Shown: positions 1-9,584, counted from the stretch's first letter. The stretch: 64,000 bases of DNA from Mucilaginibacter terrae (GCF_031951985.1 NZ_JAVLVU010000001.1:1550001-1614000); one strand, 5' to 3'. Numbers and translations are program-made. Notes: generated by a model from the letters alone, not told the origin.

Positions 1-1146
1 TACCGGCGCTAAACTTTGCTCCCATGATTGCTGCGCATTAAGTGCGGTAAGGTTATGTTCCAGTTCCTGGTAATGATTCTTGTTCAGTGCTGATGCTATT
101 TCTTTTGCAAGTTCAGCATGGTTTGCCGGAGGGGTTAATAAACCGGTTATGTTATGGAATATATACTCCGGAAACGAACCCACATTACTTGCAATTACCG
201 GTACGTTTGATGCATAAGCCGTCATTAATACGCCGCTTTGGGTAGCATCCAGGTAAGGGCAAATAATAAATTTGGCACCAGCTATCAGCTCAATCAGTTC
301 GTCGTTGGTAATGTACCTGTTAATTACCTCAATGTTGTTTGCAAGTTGGCTGATCTGATCTTCAGGCAATTTATAGCCGTTTGTGCTTTTGCCGGCTATA
401 ACCAATTTTTCATTAGGGAATTGCTGAATTACATTCTGCATGGCCTGTAACAACACATCAACTCCTTTATAGGGAGATAATCGCCCGAAAAACAAGAGGT
501 GTTTGGTTACGGCTTCATCTGTAACTTTAGCTTTTTTGTAATAGCTGTACGGCCGCATTTTAACTATCACCTTTTGGGCTTTAACCTTATTGTAATTAGT
601 GGCGAACAGTTTTGCCGCAAATTCTGAATACAAGATGATGTACTTTTTAACCGACAGGTTAAAAAATAGAAAATTGGGCAGGCTTATCTTCCAGCTTCCC
701 TCGCCTGTATGCGGCACCGGGTCGTGCACGGTTAAAAACACTTTTTTAACCGACAACAAAAATGGCAACAAACCAACTGTACGCAAGGTATAGCCCTCAA
801 AATGCACTATTTGTGGCTCAAAAGGTTTTATAAAATTCCATACTTGTTTTGAAGCTTGTAAAGTTGACCACGAAAACCCGGTTTGGTGGCGATGGATCAC
901 AAAATGAACGCTAACCGTACCTTCAAAATATGGAGCCAGTTCAGCATAGCTTTTTTCAGTTAACAGTTCGGCAGGTGAGGCTAATATTTTGCCTTCCGGG
1001 AAGCTTTCAATATCTGCTACTGTACTTTTTTTTGATGCTGAAGTTACTTCAATAAAAACATGCAGTTGAACCTGGCGCTTTAATACGTTAATAATATCGA
1101 GCGAAAGGTCTAAAAAGTGGGTAGATGTATAATATACCACTGTCAT
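1..1146 (-). CDS. Glycosyltransferase family 4 (GT4), partial
   Basis: This frame runs off the left edge, so the C-terminus is missing; 382 codons are visible. It begins at an ATG whose first four bases (ATGA, 1146-1143) overlap the stop of the Wzx-like gene, which indicates translational coupling. The N-terminal half looks like a GT-B acceptor domain (STHFLDLSLDIINVLKRQ, then IVHFEGYTLRTVG and VHDPVPHTGEGSW). The C-terminal half has typical glycosyltransferase group 1 motifs: LLFFGRLSPYKGVDVLLQAM, then a nucleotide-sugar binding stretch with SGVLMTAYASNVPVIAS and VGSFPEYI. The family transfers a sugar from a nucleotide donor onto a growing glycan at the inner face of the membrane. Its place as last visible gene of the polymerase/flippase operon suggests it builds the exopolysaccharide repeat unit. 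The sugar and linkage cannot be told. Confidence 0.85.
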   Translation of the reverse strand, partial: MTVVYYTSTHFLDLSLDIINVLKRQVQLHVFIEVTSASKKSTVADIESFPEGKILASPAELLTEKSYAELAPYFEGTVSVHFVIHRHQTGFSWSTLQASKQVWNFIKPFEPQIVHFEGYTLRTVGLLPFLLSVKKVFLTVHDPVPHTGEGSWKISLPNFLFFNLSVKKYIILYSEFAAKLFATNYNKVKAQKVIVKMRPYSYYKKAKVTDEAVTKHLLFFGRLSPYKGVDVLLQAMQNVIQQFPNEKLVIAGKSTNGYKLPEDQISQLANNIEVINRYITNDELIELIAGAKFIICPYLDATQSGVLMTAYASNVPVIASNVGSFPEYIFHNITGLLTPPANHAELAKEIASALNKNHYQELEHNLTALNAQQSWEQSLAPV

Positions 1147-2615
1147 GCCTTTGCGCTGTTTAAGTTATTCAACAATCCACTTTTTTTATAGCCGAACAGT
1201 AGCAAGGCAACGCACATTACCGTAAACAAAAAGAACACGGCAAAAGCTAAATAACTATTTAAATTCTGAATCAATAGTCGGCAGGCAAGCACCGTGAATA
1301 TTAAAGCTACGTAAAAAACGATGCTATGACTTACCGTCATTAACTTTCTTTTTATCAAAGAAACATCCTGTAACAGGTGGAAAATCAGAAAAGAAACCAA
1401 GACCGAATAGTTGATGACTGCCAAATTTTTATAATAGTAAAGGCCAATAAAACACGCAGCAACATTTATAACCAAGCTGGCTACATTAAACCACATATCC
1501 AGTTTTTCGGCTCCAATTGCTACCAGTAAGTTAGCTTGCAGAAGCACAGTGGGTAACAATAAAAACGTAAGGAACATTTGCTGCATACACACTATTGCTC
1601 CCGGATAACCTTGCCCAAATGCCAAGGGTATAATTAACCCCGAAAACGAATATATAAATGCATAGGTTAAAACCGCAAATACCGTATAGGCTATAAATAT
1701 GTAATTAAATAGTTGTTTTAACTTATGGATATTACCCTCATTATAGTGTTTAATAAACTGCGGGTAAATAGTAGTGGATGCAATAACAGGTATAATTTGC
1801 AATACCGAAAATATACGGAATGCTACCTCATAATCGGCCACGTGGGCAAGCGTGAGCATTTTTGATATGATGAGGTTTCCTATCTTCCAATAGATGATGG
1901 AAATACTGCCAATAACAATAAACTGCCAGTTTTTGACAATAAGTTGTTTAACATCATGATATGAAACCGCTGCGCTCCAAATAGTTGCTAAACTAATGCT
2001 GTTTGATGAACCCATTTTAATAAACAGGCTCAAGGTGAGCAGGCGTGCTACGATCATTAAACCGGCCAGCAGTATAATCGAAAAAGGCGATATAAAAAGT
2101 GCACAAGCAATCAACAGCTTTAAAAAGCCGTCGATAACCAGTATACCGGCTGTTTTACGCTGTTCGTTTTGTACAACGTTGAGCGTTTTAATAGCGTTTA
2201 TAAAATTATCGAAAATAATGTTGGTGCCCATAATAAGGCAAAGCATCCGTAACTGGTAATTATTATACAGCGTGTAGGCCAGTATAATATTTAGCAGATA
2301 GAATAGCACACCAAACCCTAACTGCGTTTTAAAAAACTTAGCGGTAAAGCCAGTTTGATCGGTCTCAACAACATATTGCCTTATAAACCACTGCCCTAAC
2401 CCCATTGACGAAAAAGCGGCTACCAATTGGTATACGGTAGTTGATATGAGGAACCGGGCAAATTCGTCGGCAGCGTACAAACGGGCTACTATTGCAAAAA
2501 ACAAAAAGACAAATAAGATCTGCAGTATATTGGCAATAATACCCCAGGCACTGTTTTTTACCAATGCCGATTGCAAATACCCAAACCTCTTATTCTGCAG
2601 CAACCTCAACATCAT
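1143..2615 (-). CDS. Wzx-like polysaccharide flippase (MATE/PST superfamily)
   Basis: A membrane protein of about 490 residues with some 12-14 hydrophobic segments and the layout of O-antigen/teichoic-acid flippases (oligosaccharidyl-lipid/polysaccharide exporters). Members move undecaprenyl-linked repeat units across the inner membrane. An open frame exists from 2648, but that start would overlap the preceding gene by 59 bp. The ATGATG at 2615/2612 gives a shorter overlap and a protein starting MMLRLLQNKRF, with a basic stretch before the first membrane segment, so I prefer it. The gene lies between the Wzy-like polymerase and a glycosyltransferase and shares overlaps with both, so it is co-translated in the exopolysaccharide operon. 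Low sequence conservation makes substrate prediction impossible. Confidence 0.85.
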   Translation of the reverse strand: MMLRLLQNKRFGYLQSALVKNSAWGIIANILQILFVFLFFAIVARLYAADEFARFLISTTVYQLVAAFSSMGLGQWFIRQYVVETDQTGFTAKFFKTQLGFGVLFYLLNIILAYTLYNNYQLRMLCLIMGTNIIFDNFINAIKTLNVVQNEQRKTAGILVIDGFLKLLIACALFISPFSIILLAGLMIVARLLTLSLFIKMGSSNSISLATIWSAAVSYHDVKQLIVKNWQFIVIGSISIIYWKIGNLIISKMLTLAHVADYEVAFRIFSVLQIIPVIASTTIYPQFIKHYNEGNIHKLKQLFNYIFIAYTVFAVLTYAFIYSFSGLIIPLAFGQGYPGAIVCMQQMFLTFLLLPTVLLQANLLVAIGAEKLDMWFNVASLVINVAACFIGLYYYKNLAVINYSVLVSFLIFHLLQDVSLIKRKLMTVSHSIVFYVALIFTVLACRLLIQNLNSYLAFAVFFLFTVMCVALLLFGYKKSGLLNNLNSAKA

Positions 2616-3912
2616 TTTCTTCAATTGGGTAAGCAATAATAAACACAATCATGCTCACTACCATAATTAATATGCGGTAGTCATAAATGGAGTATACGGT
2701 GTTAAACGCAATAAGCCAGCTGACTAAACCGGCCATAATAAATGCCACCTTTTTATCGTACAGTCCTTTCAGATAAAAAACCAATCCTTTCATCAACGGC
2801 ACGATCAAAAACAGGGTAAAAATAAAGAATCCGATAAAGCCTGTTTCCGACATGATTTTCAAATAACCGTTTTCGGGCTGATCAAAATATACCAGTTGCC
2901 CATCGGCCACTTCAAGGTACTGGCCCTGTGCATGCCTTATCACATAATTTTGATAGTTGCCTGTGCCAATTCCCAGCCAAGGGTGCCTCTTCGAAATCTC
3001 AAAAGCCTCTTTCCAAATACTTTGCCTGAAAATAAAGTCTTCTGATAAGTTTTTAGCCCTATCAAACACGCCATTTTGTACAGATACAAAAGCAAATATC
3101 AGATAAGCGGCAATACCCGCTACAATACCGTAAGCCCGGTATTGTTTTGCAGCCATAAAAAATACAATAACAACTCCCACTGCAAAACCGCCCAATGCCG
3201 CCCTGCTTCCGGCTAGGCTTATGCCTATAATGGCCAGCACAAATACCATATAATTGAGTAGGTACTGTTTACGTGTTGCTCCTTCTTCAATATACAAAAA
3301 CAAGAAACTTCCCAACGCCAGGTATTGCCCACTGGCTTGTGAGTCATAAAACACGCCGGGGTATCTAACAATATGAAAAACAGGATCGATTGTATTGGGG
3401 CTAAGCTCGGGATAAAACGTAAATTTTAAACCCACTATCACCTGTATAAATAAAACGCTTAGAGCAATTATGTACGAAATCTTTAACGCCCTAATTGCCT
3501 TGTAAAAAAACGACGGGTCTTTATAGCATTCTGATAAAAAGAAGCGGGCAAATACAAAAATGGGCATGATCTTAAAAAAATTAAGATATGCCTTGGATGG
3601 AAACTCGGATGCTAAGCCACCCAACAACACAATTACGGCAAACAGTACAAATAGCAGAAAATAGAAGTTGTTCCGGTTATACAGGTTAATGGTTATAAAA
3701 TCCTTCAATAAAAATATAAAGCTGTATACACAAATAGCATCAAATATCTTAAAGCCGCCCCAGGCTTCATTAGTGATCTTTAAATCCATAAGGGGCAAAA
3801 AAGATAGTATAAACAGCAGGCAAGATTGCACACTATTGCCCTTAAAGTAAACGTTAAGGGCAAAAAGCAGCAATGCTATACCGGGTAAAATATAGATGAG
3901 CTTACTAAGCAT
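2590..3912 (-). CDS. Wzy/O-antigen ligase-like polysaccharide polymerase
   Basis: 440 residues with about 10-12 hydrophobic helices and a large periplasmic loop between roughly residues 290 and 350, containing RHPWLGIGTGNYQNYVIRHA. That is the pattern of the O-antigen ligase/polymerase domain (Wzy_C, PF04932): the conserved basic residues in this loop handle the lipid-linked glycan. The protein is expected to polymerise repeat units at the periplasmic face, after flipping by the next gene product. It starts 33 bp after the BY-kinase gene ends and its 3' end overlaps the flippase gene. A WaaL-type ligase is the alternative; the neighbouring export lipoprotein and BY-kinase favour a polymerase of the Wzx/Wzy exopolysaccharide route. 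Confidence 0.8.
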   Translation of the reverse strand: MLSKLIYILPGIALLLFALNVYFKGNSVQSCLLFILSFLPLMDLKITNEAWGGFKIFDAICVYSFIFLLKDFITINLYNRNNFYFLLFVLFAVIVLLGGLASEFPSKAYLNFFKIMPIFVFARFFLSECYKDPSFFYKAIRALKISYIIALSVLFIQVIVGLKFTFYPELSPNTIDPVFHIVRYPGVFYDSQASGQYLALGSFLFLYIEEGATRKQYLLNYMVFVLAIIGISLAGSRAALGGFAVGVVIVFFMAAKQYRAYGIVAGIAAYLIFAFVSVQNGVFDRAKNLSEDFIFRQSIWKEAFEISKRHPWLGIGTGNYQNYVIRHAQGQYLEVADGQLVYFDQPENGYLKIMSETGFIGFFIFTLFLIVPLMKGLVFYLKGLYDKKVAFIMAGLVSWLIAFNTVYSIYDYRILIMVVSMIVFIIAYPIEENDVEVAAE

Positions 3913-3945
3913 TTATAGCGTATTTGGTTAGGGTTTACTACCCTT

Positions 3946-6387
3946 TTAAAAGCGGCTCAACATCTGTTTCCACATCCCTTTTAGCGATGGTTTACGGGGT
4001 TTGGCGCTGTAATAACTATTGTCGTAACGATAACCGTAGCCGTACTTATCTTTTTTAATACCGTTAAATACAATGTTAAGATCAGGCAGGTAATCAGCGT
4101 CATTAACTTCCTTTAAGAAAGTCAGTTCTTCTCTGCCCGAGTATCCTTGTCTTACAATGTATAAACAAACGTCGGCTTGTTTCGCAATAATCATGGCATC
4201 AGTTACCAGGTGCAGCGGTGCTGTATCAATTACCACATGATCGTAACGCTCACGCAATTCTCTTATAAGTTTTGTCAGTGTTTCCTTTTCAAGCAATTCC
4301 GACGGGTCTTCGGGTATATGACCGCAGCCTATTACATGAAGGTCTGGGTTAACATCAGTTTGCTGAATAATATCATTAACTGAAAGCTGGTGTTTATCAG
4401 ACAAATACTCGCTTAAACCCGGATGATTTGAAGGAAGATTAAAAACTTTGGTAATCTTCGGTTTGCGAAGATCCATCTCCAGGATCACCGTTTTTTTACC
4501 CGACATGGCAAGCGTAGTAGCCAGGTTGCTACTTACAAAGCTTTTGCCCTCTTTTGATACACTCGAGGTTAACAAGGTTACCCTGCCACTGCCCTCAGCT
4601 GCGTAAGAATGAGTAATACCTTTTTGTGAAACTATGTAAGCTTCCTCAGGCTGTAGCTGCGTAGATTTGCTTTGTATAGTTTGATGCAGGTAGTTTAAGT
4701 TGGTACGCAGCGAGCGGAATTGCTCGCCAATAAGATGCTGCTTGTTGGTTACCACAATTACTTCGTCGTCCAGTTCTTCATAAGAAAGTTCGGCCAAAAT
4801 AGGAATATCAACATTGGTTTCAATATCCCTGCGGCTGGTAATCTTATTGTTAAAGGAGTTGCGGAAATAAATGATCATGAAAGGCACGCCAATACCTAAC
4901 AGCAATGCAATAGCTGAAATTAAAGGTATTTTAGGCCATTTTTTATCGCCTACGTTAGCCTTATCAACAATACGGGCATCAACAAAAGTAGATGCATAGC
5001 TTAAAGCAAGCTCTTCGCGTTTTTGAAGCAGGTATACATACAGGTTTTCCTTAATAGACTGTTGCCTTTTCATCCCTACAAACTGGCGCTCCTGAATAGG
5101 AATGTCTTTTATAGACGATTCGGTTTTATTATTTACCGACTGCAACTCGCGTTTCGAATTTAATAAAGAGGCCTTAACACCGCTAACTGTTTCACGTATA
5201 GCATTCTTTGTTAAGCTTATCTGCTTGTTAATAGGCTCAAATAAAGGATTAGTTTCTGGCGTAGTAGCCAATAATGCACTACGTTTAAGTTGCAGGTCGG
5301 CAAGCTTTTCAATCTGACTATTTAAAGCCGGATCGCTGATGCCTATTGTAGCCGGCGCGTTTGCATTGTTTGATGACGAGTTTACGTATTGCTCAATACC
5401 CGCAATAACATTCAACTGAACGTTTACCTCGTTAAGCTTGCTGTCGTTAGCTTGTACGTTTTCAAGGTAAACCTTAGCTTGCGAATTAATATCAGTTAGG
5501 CCCTGACTACTGCGGTAGCCTTCCACTTGCTTTTCAGCTGTGTTTAGTTCGCCGGTTAAAGAGGCAAGGCGACTGTCAATAAAATCAATCGTGGCTTTTG
5601 TTGTGCGCTTTTGCTCATCAGAGGCTGCTCCGTTGTATGCTGTTATTAACGAATTAAGAAAGTCTTTTCCGCGTTGCGGAACTTCGTCTGTTATAAACAG
5701 ACCGATGGTAGGTGCAAGCTTATCTAACAAGTGCGCATCCAAAGCTTTGAGGTAGCTATTGCTAACCATCTCCGGCTCCTTTAGTGTAACTATAATAGTT
5801 GAGCCAATAAACTGCGTAAGTTCACTGGTTGGCTTTAATAACCAGGTGCCGGCATCATTTTTAAATGATGCATTAAATGCTACTGTTTGCTTTTGACCAT
5901 TCAGGTTTTCAACTTCAAAGCTTTTTGCATCCTTTATCAGCACTTCCATTTTATTGCCACTAAAAACTCCTTTTTGCAGCAGTATCAATTTAAATGGTTC
6001 GGCACCGTACAGGTCTTTTGTTTTAAAACCTTGCTTGGTTTGGTAGGTAGTCCATAACTGCAAGTCATTAACTACCTTACTCACCAAATTTTTCGATCTC
6101 AGTATCTCAATTTCAGCTTCGGCATTTTTAGGAGAGCTGGATTGCTCCAGCTCTGGTAAAACGGCTTTTTCCTGGGGCGATTTTTTTTCATCCTTTACCA
6201 ATATGGTTGCGCTTACCTCATAAGAGGTATTAGCGTTTTGCACGTACACATATGCACCCGCAAAAGCTATGATAACACCTAAAACAAATAACGGCCAATG
6301 ATAAATATACTTTGACAGTATGGTACGCAAATCCACAAATTGGTGTTTATCGGCCTTGTAAGAAGTTGAAGCTGACCTATTGATCAT
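3946..6387 (-). CDS. Wzz-domain tyrosine autokinase (BY-kinase) for exopolysaccharide
   Basis: 813 residues. A Wzz-type chain-length domain at about 20-190 follows a first membrane helix (near 30-50). A coiled-coil-rich periplasmic stretch and the GNVR-like region end at a second helix near 490-510, and a cytoplasmic P-loop kinase fills about 555-775. Visible motifs are Walker A in LLTSSVSKEGKSFVSSN (near residue 605), Walker A' in VILEMDLRKP and Walker B in HVVIDTAP. The C-terminus has a tyrosine cluster, YGYGYRYDNSYYS (about 780-795), the expected autophosphorylation tail. The fused polypeptide is the Wzc type found in Gram-negatives. It sits in the inner membrane and, with the Wza-like lipoprotein 2 bp upstream, forms the export and chain-length machine. 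Confidence 0.95.
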   Translation of the reverse strand: MINRSASTSYKADKHQFVDLRTILSKYIYHWPLFVLGVIIAFAGAYVYVQNANTSYEVSATILVKDEKKSPQEKAVLPELEQSSSPKNAEAEIEILRSKNLVSKVVNDLQLWTTYQTKQGFKTKDLYGAEPFKLILLQKGVFSGNKMEVLIKDAKSFEVENLNGQKQTVAFNASFKNDAGTWLLKPTSELTQFIGSTIIVTLKEPEMVSNSYLKALDAHLLDKLAPTIGLFITDEVPQRGKDFLNSLITAYNGAASDEQKRTTKATIDFIDSRLASLTGELNTAEKQVEGYRSSQGLTDINSQAKVYLENVQANDSKLNEVNVQLNVIAGIEQYVNSSSNNANAPATIGISDPALNSQIEKLADLQLKRSALLATTPETNPLFEPINKQISLTKNAIRETVSGVKASLLNSKRELQSVNNKTESSIKDIPIQERQFVGMKRQQSIKENLYVYLLQKREELALSYASTFVDARIVDKANVGDKKWPKIPLISAIALLLGIGVPFMIIYFRNSFNNKITSRRDIETNVDIPILAELSYEELDDEVIVVTNKQHLIGEQFRSLRTNLNYLHQTIQSKSTQLQPEEAYIVSQKGITHSYAAEGSGRVTLLTSSVSKEGKSFVSSNLATTLAMSGKKTVILEMDLRKPKITKVFNLPSNHPGLSEYLSDKHQLSVNDIIQQTDVNPDLHVIGCGHIPEDPSELLEKETLTKLIRELRERYDHVVIDTAPLHLVTDAMIIAKQADVCLYIVRQGYSGREELTFLKEVNDADYLPDLNIVFNGIKKDKYGYGYRYDNSYYSAKPRKPSLKGMWKQMLSRF

Positions 6388-6389
6388 GA

Positions 6390-7184
6390 TTAGTTAGTAA
6401 ATAATGAAACCGCAATAGCAATTAACGACAAGGCTGAAATAATTAAGCTTGCATTACGATAGCCCGTATCAACCGTAGCTAACTTAAGTTTGCCTGGTTG
6501 TACAAACAGTAAGTCGTTAGATTTCATGTAGAAGTATGGCGAAGTGAACAGATCTTTCGAATTCAAATTGATGGGGATATAAGTTCTTTTTCCATCAATT
6601 TCGCGCACCAGGGTAATGTCATCACGTTTTGCGGTGATGTTTAAATCTCCTGCCAAGCTTAAGGCTTCAGTAATAGTTAAACGATCGCTGCTGCTGCGGT
6701 AGATGTTAGGGCGCAAAACATCACCTAACACGGCTACTTTAAAGCTTACAATTTTAACCGATACATTGGGTTTGCTTAAATAAGTGGTTAATTGTTGTTG
6801 CAGTTTATCAGCCAGTTGTGAGCTCGACAAATCGGAAACTTTAACCACACCTAAAAGCGGTAAGGTAATTTCGCCTTTGTTATTCACTACATAACCATAC
6901 ACTGAATTTTCTGCATCAGTACCTGCATTTTGAATATTATTGGTAAATACGTTAGCCGCATCCTGGTTTAAGCTGGTTACACTAATTGATAACCGGTCTT
7001 CGGGCTGTATAATAAGCGGCGACATGTTAGTGATCTCTTCGGTAATTACTTTAGAACGATCGAGGTCTTGAAAGTAAGGTACTTTTTTATAAGAAGCACA
7101 TGAGGATACGATAGTGGAGAGCGTTAACACCGCTAAACATATTTTTCCAATTTTAAAAAGGCTGGTACTGTTTTTTGATTTCAT
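6390..7184 (-). CDS. Wza-like polysaccharide export lipoprotein
   Basis: 264 residues. It starts with a lipoprotein signal peptide ending in a lipobox (VSSC, lipidated Cys near residue 29), followed by YKKVPYFQDLD, a familiar start for Bacteroidota export proteins. A Poly_export/SLBB region covers about 55-170 (LIIQPEDRLSISV, GYVVNNKGEITLPLLGVV) and a second SLBB-like domain follows (AVLGDVLRPNIYR, LTITEALSLAGDL). The C-terminus has a hydrophobic helix (SLIISALSLIAIAVSLF). This is shorter than E. coli Wza but usual for Bacteroidota. It should form the outer-membrane end of the exopolysaccharide exporter. It is the first gene of the operon as seen here, 2 bp before the BY-kinase gene. Confidence 0.93.
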   Translation of the reverse strand: MKSKNSTSLFKIGKICLAVLTLSTIVSSCASYKKVPYFQDLDRSKVITEEITNMSPLIIQPEDRLSISVTSLNQDAANVFTNNIQNAGTDAENSVYGYVVNNKGEITLPLLGVVKVSDLSSSQLADKLQQQLTTYLSKPNVSVKIVSFKVAVLGDVLRPNIYRSSSDRLTITEALSLAGDLNITAKRDDITLVREIDGKRTYIPINLNSKDLFTSPYFYMKSNDLLFVQPGKLKLATVDTGYRNASLIISALSLIAIAVSLFTN

Positions 7185-7418
7185 ATAAAATAGTTAGAGA
7201 ATTTGATTCTGTTAATTTTTAAAAAAATGTATGTGGTACGGAAACTTAATAACCGCCTACATAAATCGTTTTTATCGAATTTGGTTTGAATTAATATTTA
7301 TTTTTTATTTTAAGTTTTAACAAAAAAAACTTTCAATTACAGTAAATTTTGTAAAAAACAAAAAGAGTGAATATTGATTTATTAACCAATATATAATATT
7401 AAGGCAGGCGGAAACTTC
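7185..7418. other. Divergent AT-rich intergenic region
   Basis: This region separates the leftward exopolysaccharide operon from the rightward beta-helix gene and must hold both promoters. It is very AT-rich. The best plus-strand candidate is a TAAATTTTG near 7340, which has one base too many for the TAnnTTTG -7 element. I found no perfect element in either direction and no hairpin. Confidence 0.4.
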
Positions 7419-8834
7419 ATGTCAACTATGGTGCCACACATCTATTTAAATACATTTTTTTTAAACAATAACTCTCTAAAAGGTTTGGTTTGTAAAAATT
7501 CATGGCTAAAATTTGCTGGCTCGTTCTTAATTTTATCAATGATTCCAGCGTTACTTTTTGGTAAAAACTACTACGTAAATGCTAAAACCGGGAACGATAA
7601 AAACAATGGTTTTTCGGTTAATCAACCCAAAAAAACCATACAAGCCGCAGCAAATCTTACCAGTCCAGGAGACACGGTATTTGTGATGAAGGGTACGTAT
7701 AAAAATGATTGTAGTACCTGCAATGTACTTAACATTCCAAAGAGCGGAAAAAGTGCTAAGTACATCGTTTACACCAACTACCGTGATCACAAACCACAGA
7801 TTGAGTTTGATGGCTGGGCGGGTATTTCTGTTAATAATGGCATTAGCTATATTAAAATTAACGGGTTTGAAGTGCACGGAAATAACGCAAACATAACCCT
7901 GGCACAAGCCCTGAAACAACCGCAAAGCTGCATAAACAAAAAAGGGAACTTTGAGCCAAAATACAATGGCAACGGGATAGTGGTAGAGAGCAATAAAAAA
8001 AAACGATCACATCATATTATTATCAGCAATAACAAAGTTCATGATTGCGGGGGTGGCGGTATAGGCGCATCGCAGTGTGACTACATAACCATTGAGGATA
8101 ATGTTGTTTATAGCAACAGTTTGTATAGTTTATTTGGCACCAGTGGTATTGCTTTGTACCAATTTTGGAATTATGATAAGGCTAAAGGTTATCATAATGT
8201 AATACGAAGAAATAAATGTTATAATAACCGCTCGCTGGTACCCTGGATAAAAATGTGCAAAATATATGACGGTAACGGCATAATTGTAGATGATTTTAAG
8301 AATAAACAAAATGGCTCGAAGTTAGGCGAGTATAAAGGCCGTACATTGATAGAAAATAATATTTGCTGGTACAATGGCGGAACCGGTATACATACTTTTC
8401 AAAGTAGCCATGTTGATATTATTAATAATACGGCTTACTGTAATTCACGCAGCCCTGAGTTTAACCCGGGCCAGATATTGGCTGGTGTAAGTGATGATGT
8501 AAAAATCGTTAACAATGTGTTGGTTGCCGATCTATCGTCGGTTATTAACTCAAATTATCAAAACACCAATCTTACTTATGAAAATAACCTCCATTACAAT
8601 ATTACCTATCCCCTATCAGCCATCGTTAACTTATCAAGTGCAACCTGCATCGATGGAAGTAACCCTAATTTTAAAAATGCCGAAAACAGTTTAAACGCTG
8701 ATTTCAGCATCGGAATAAATAGTCCTTGTGCTAATCATGGGAATAACCAGATTTACAGCAAAACTGATTTTACGAACCGATCTCGCAAAGTTTTTGGCCC
8801 GCCATGTATTGGAGCTTATGAACTTAGCTTTTAA
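7419..8834 (+). CDS. Secreted right-handed parallel beta-helix protein
   Basis: 471 residues. An N-terminal hydrophobic stretch (FAGSFLILSMIPALLFG, about residues 32-48) acts as a signal sequence after an unusually long polar leader, so the true start may be a later codon. The body opens with NYYVNAKTGNDKNNGFS and PKKTIQAAANLTSPGDTVFVMKGTY, the classic opening of DUF1565/PbH1 proteins. It continues with asparagine-rich coils (IIISNNKVHDCGGGGIG, ITIEDNVVYSNS, IIDGNGI-type turns, TLIENNICWYNGGTGIHTF). Such folds include pectate lyases, epimerases and phage-like depolymerases. The position, divergent from the exopolysaccharide operon, suggests a secreted enzyme acting on that glycan. No catalytic residues can be assigned, so lyase, epimerase or plain carbohydrate-binding remain open. 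Confidence 0.8.
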   Translation: MSTMVPHIYLNTFFLNNNSLKGLVCKNSWLKFAGSFLILSMIPALLFGKNYYVNAKTGNDKNNGFSVNQPKKTIQAAANLTSPGDTVFVMKGTYKNDCSTCNVLNIPKSGKSAKYIVYTNYRDHKPQIEFDGWAGISVNNGISYIKINGFEVHGNNANITLAQALKQPQSCINKKGNFEPKYNGNGIVVESNKKKRSHHIIISNNKVHDCGGGGIGASQCDYITIEDNVVYSNSLYSLFGTSGIALYQFWNYDKAKGYHNVIRRNKCYNNRSLVPWIKMCKIYDGNGIIVDDFKNKQNGSKLGEYKGRTLIENNICWYNGGTGIHTFQSSHVDIINNTAYCNSRSPEFNPGQILAGVSDDVKIVNNVLVADLSSVINSNYQNTNLTYENNLHYNITYPLSAIVNLSSATCIDGSNPNFKNAENSLNADFSIGINSPCANHGNNQIYSKTDFTNRSRKVFGPPCIGAYELSF

Positions 8835-8850
8835 ACAATTCTATAGCAGA

Positions 8851-9115
8851 GATATTACATATCGGGCGCAAGATTGCAAGTCCTCGCGAATTGAGAGGAA
8901 TTAAACAGGAAGCCTTTGCTATTGAACTGGGATTATCCAGCAAACCATTTCCAATATTGATAAAAGCGAAAAGATGAGGTTTTAAATATTATAGTTAAAG
9001 TTTTAGGCGTTTCTACGAAAGCCATCAAAACTTTAATGATGAGGCAGTGATTAACTTTATTGCAAACACCTTAATGACAATGCTGCATCTTAAGGCCTTT
9101 ATTACAAATTAGTCC
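8851..9115 (+). pseudogene. Decayed XRE-family HTH regulator
   Basis: Three reading frames have to be joined to recover the protein. The first gives HIGRKIASPRELRGIKQEAF and AIELGLSS and stops at TGA 8974. The second, starting right there, gives DEVLNIIVKVLGVSTKAIK and stops near 9050. The third gives NDEAVINFIANT and then, after another shift, NDNAAS. Together these follow the order of a common Bacteroidota XRE regulator: helix-turn-helix, a glutamate-rich linker, VLGVS.EAIK, then FNEEAVINFIANTF.DNAAS. No start codon and no single frame covers it, so it cannot make the normal protein. The identification rests on remembered family sequence, without an alignment. Confidence 0.65.
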
Positions 9116-9484
9116 TAATGGCAGGACGAAAATACAGACACTTAAACCTATTATTTTCAAATACTTATATCAAAACCAGGCTGAACAGGGCACCGAATAG
9201 TGCACATATAATTCATACCATTTTGCGCCATTTATTTAGCGTCTGACTGTAACCTTCAGTCAATGAACTTATAACACAAACATATAAGTTATATTGAATT
9301 TAATAAAGCATTTTACTTTTAAAAGAGTTCAGCGTGTCGTGGTTCAGAATCAGATTATAGAGCAATCCATCCCCTTTATGTCGACATCCTTGGAATTTAT
9401 CATGAAAGTTAAACCTAATTTTGTGTTGCAACGACCTCTATATTGCTGATTGATTGTATAAATATGAAGTAAATCAGCATTTTA
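9116..9484. other. Non-coding scar downstream of the broken regulator
   Basis: About 370 bp without a convincing gene. A short open stretch at 9338-9412 encodes DYRAIHPLYVDILGIYHES then stop, which resembles the C-terminal strand of RelE/ParE-type toxins, but it is too short and lacks an upstream part. No repeats, tRNA or promoter were recognised. Together with the preceding pseudogene it looks like degraded accessory DNA. Confidence 0.4.
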
Positions 9485-9518
9485 AAAAAGCAAAAAAGCC
9501 GCACAAACCTGTGCAGCC
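9485..9518 (-). terminator. Intrinsic terminator of the SMR-SDR operon
   Basis: Read on the minus strand, GCTGCACA and TGTGCGGC form an 8-bp stem (one G-T pair) around a GGTT loop, followed by TTTTTTG and another T-run. It lies about 65 bp past the SDR stop codon, where transcription of that operon should end. Confidence 0.85.
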
Positions 9519-9584
9519 TTTCCTCACTTGATAAATAGAAAACAACCACCTATGGAAATTGGTGTGGTTTCCTTTAACCGATTC

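Noticed and set aside
9338..9412. RelE/ParE-like toxin gene
   Set aside because: Only about 19 suggestive residues before a stop, no start codon and no catalytic residues that can be placed; kept only as part of the scar.
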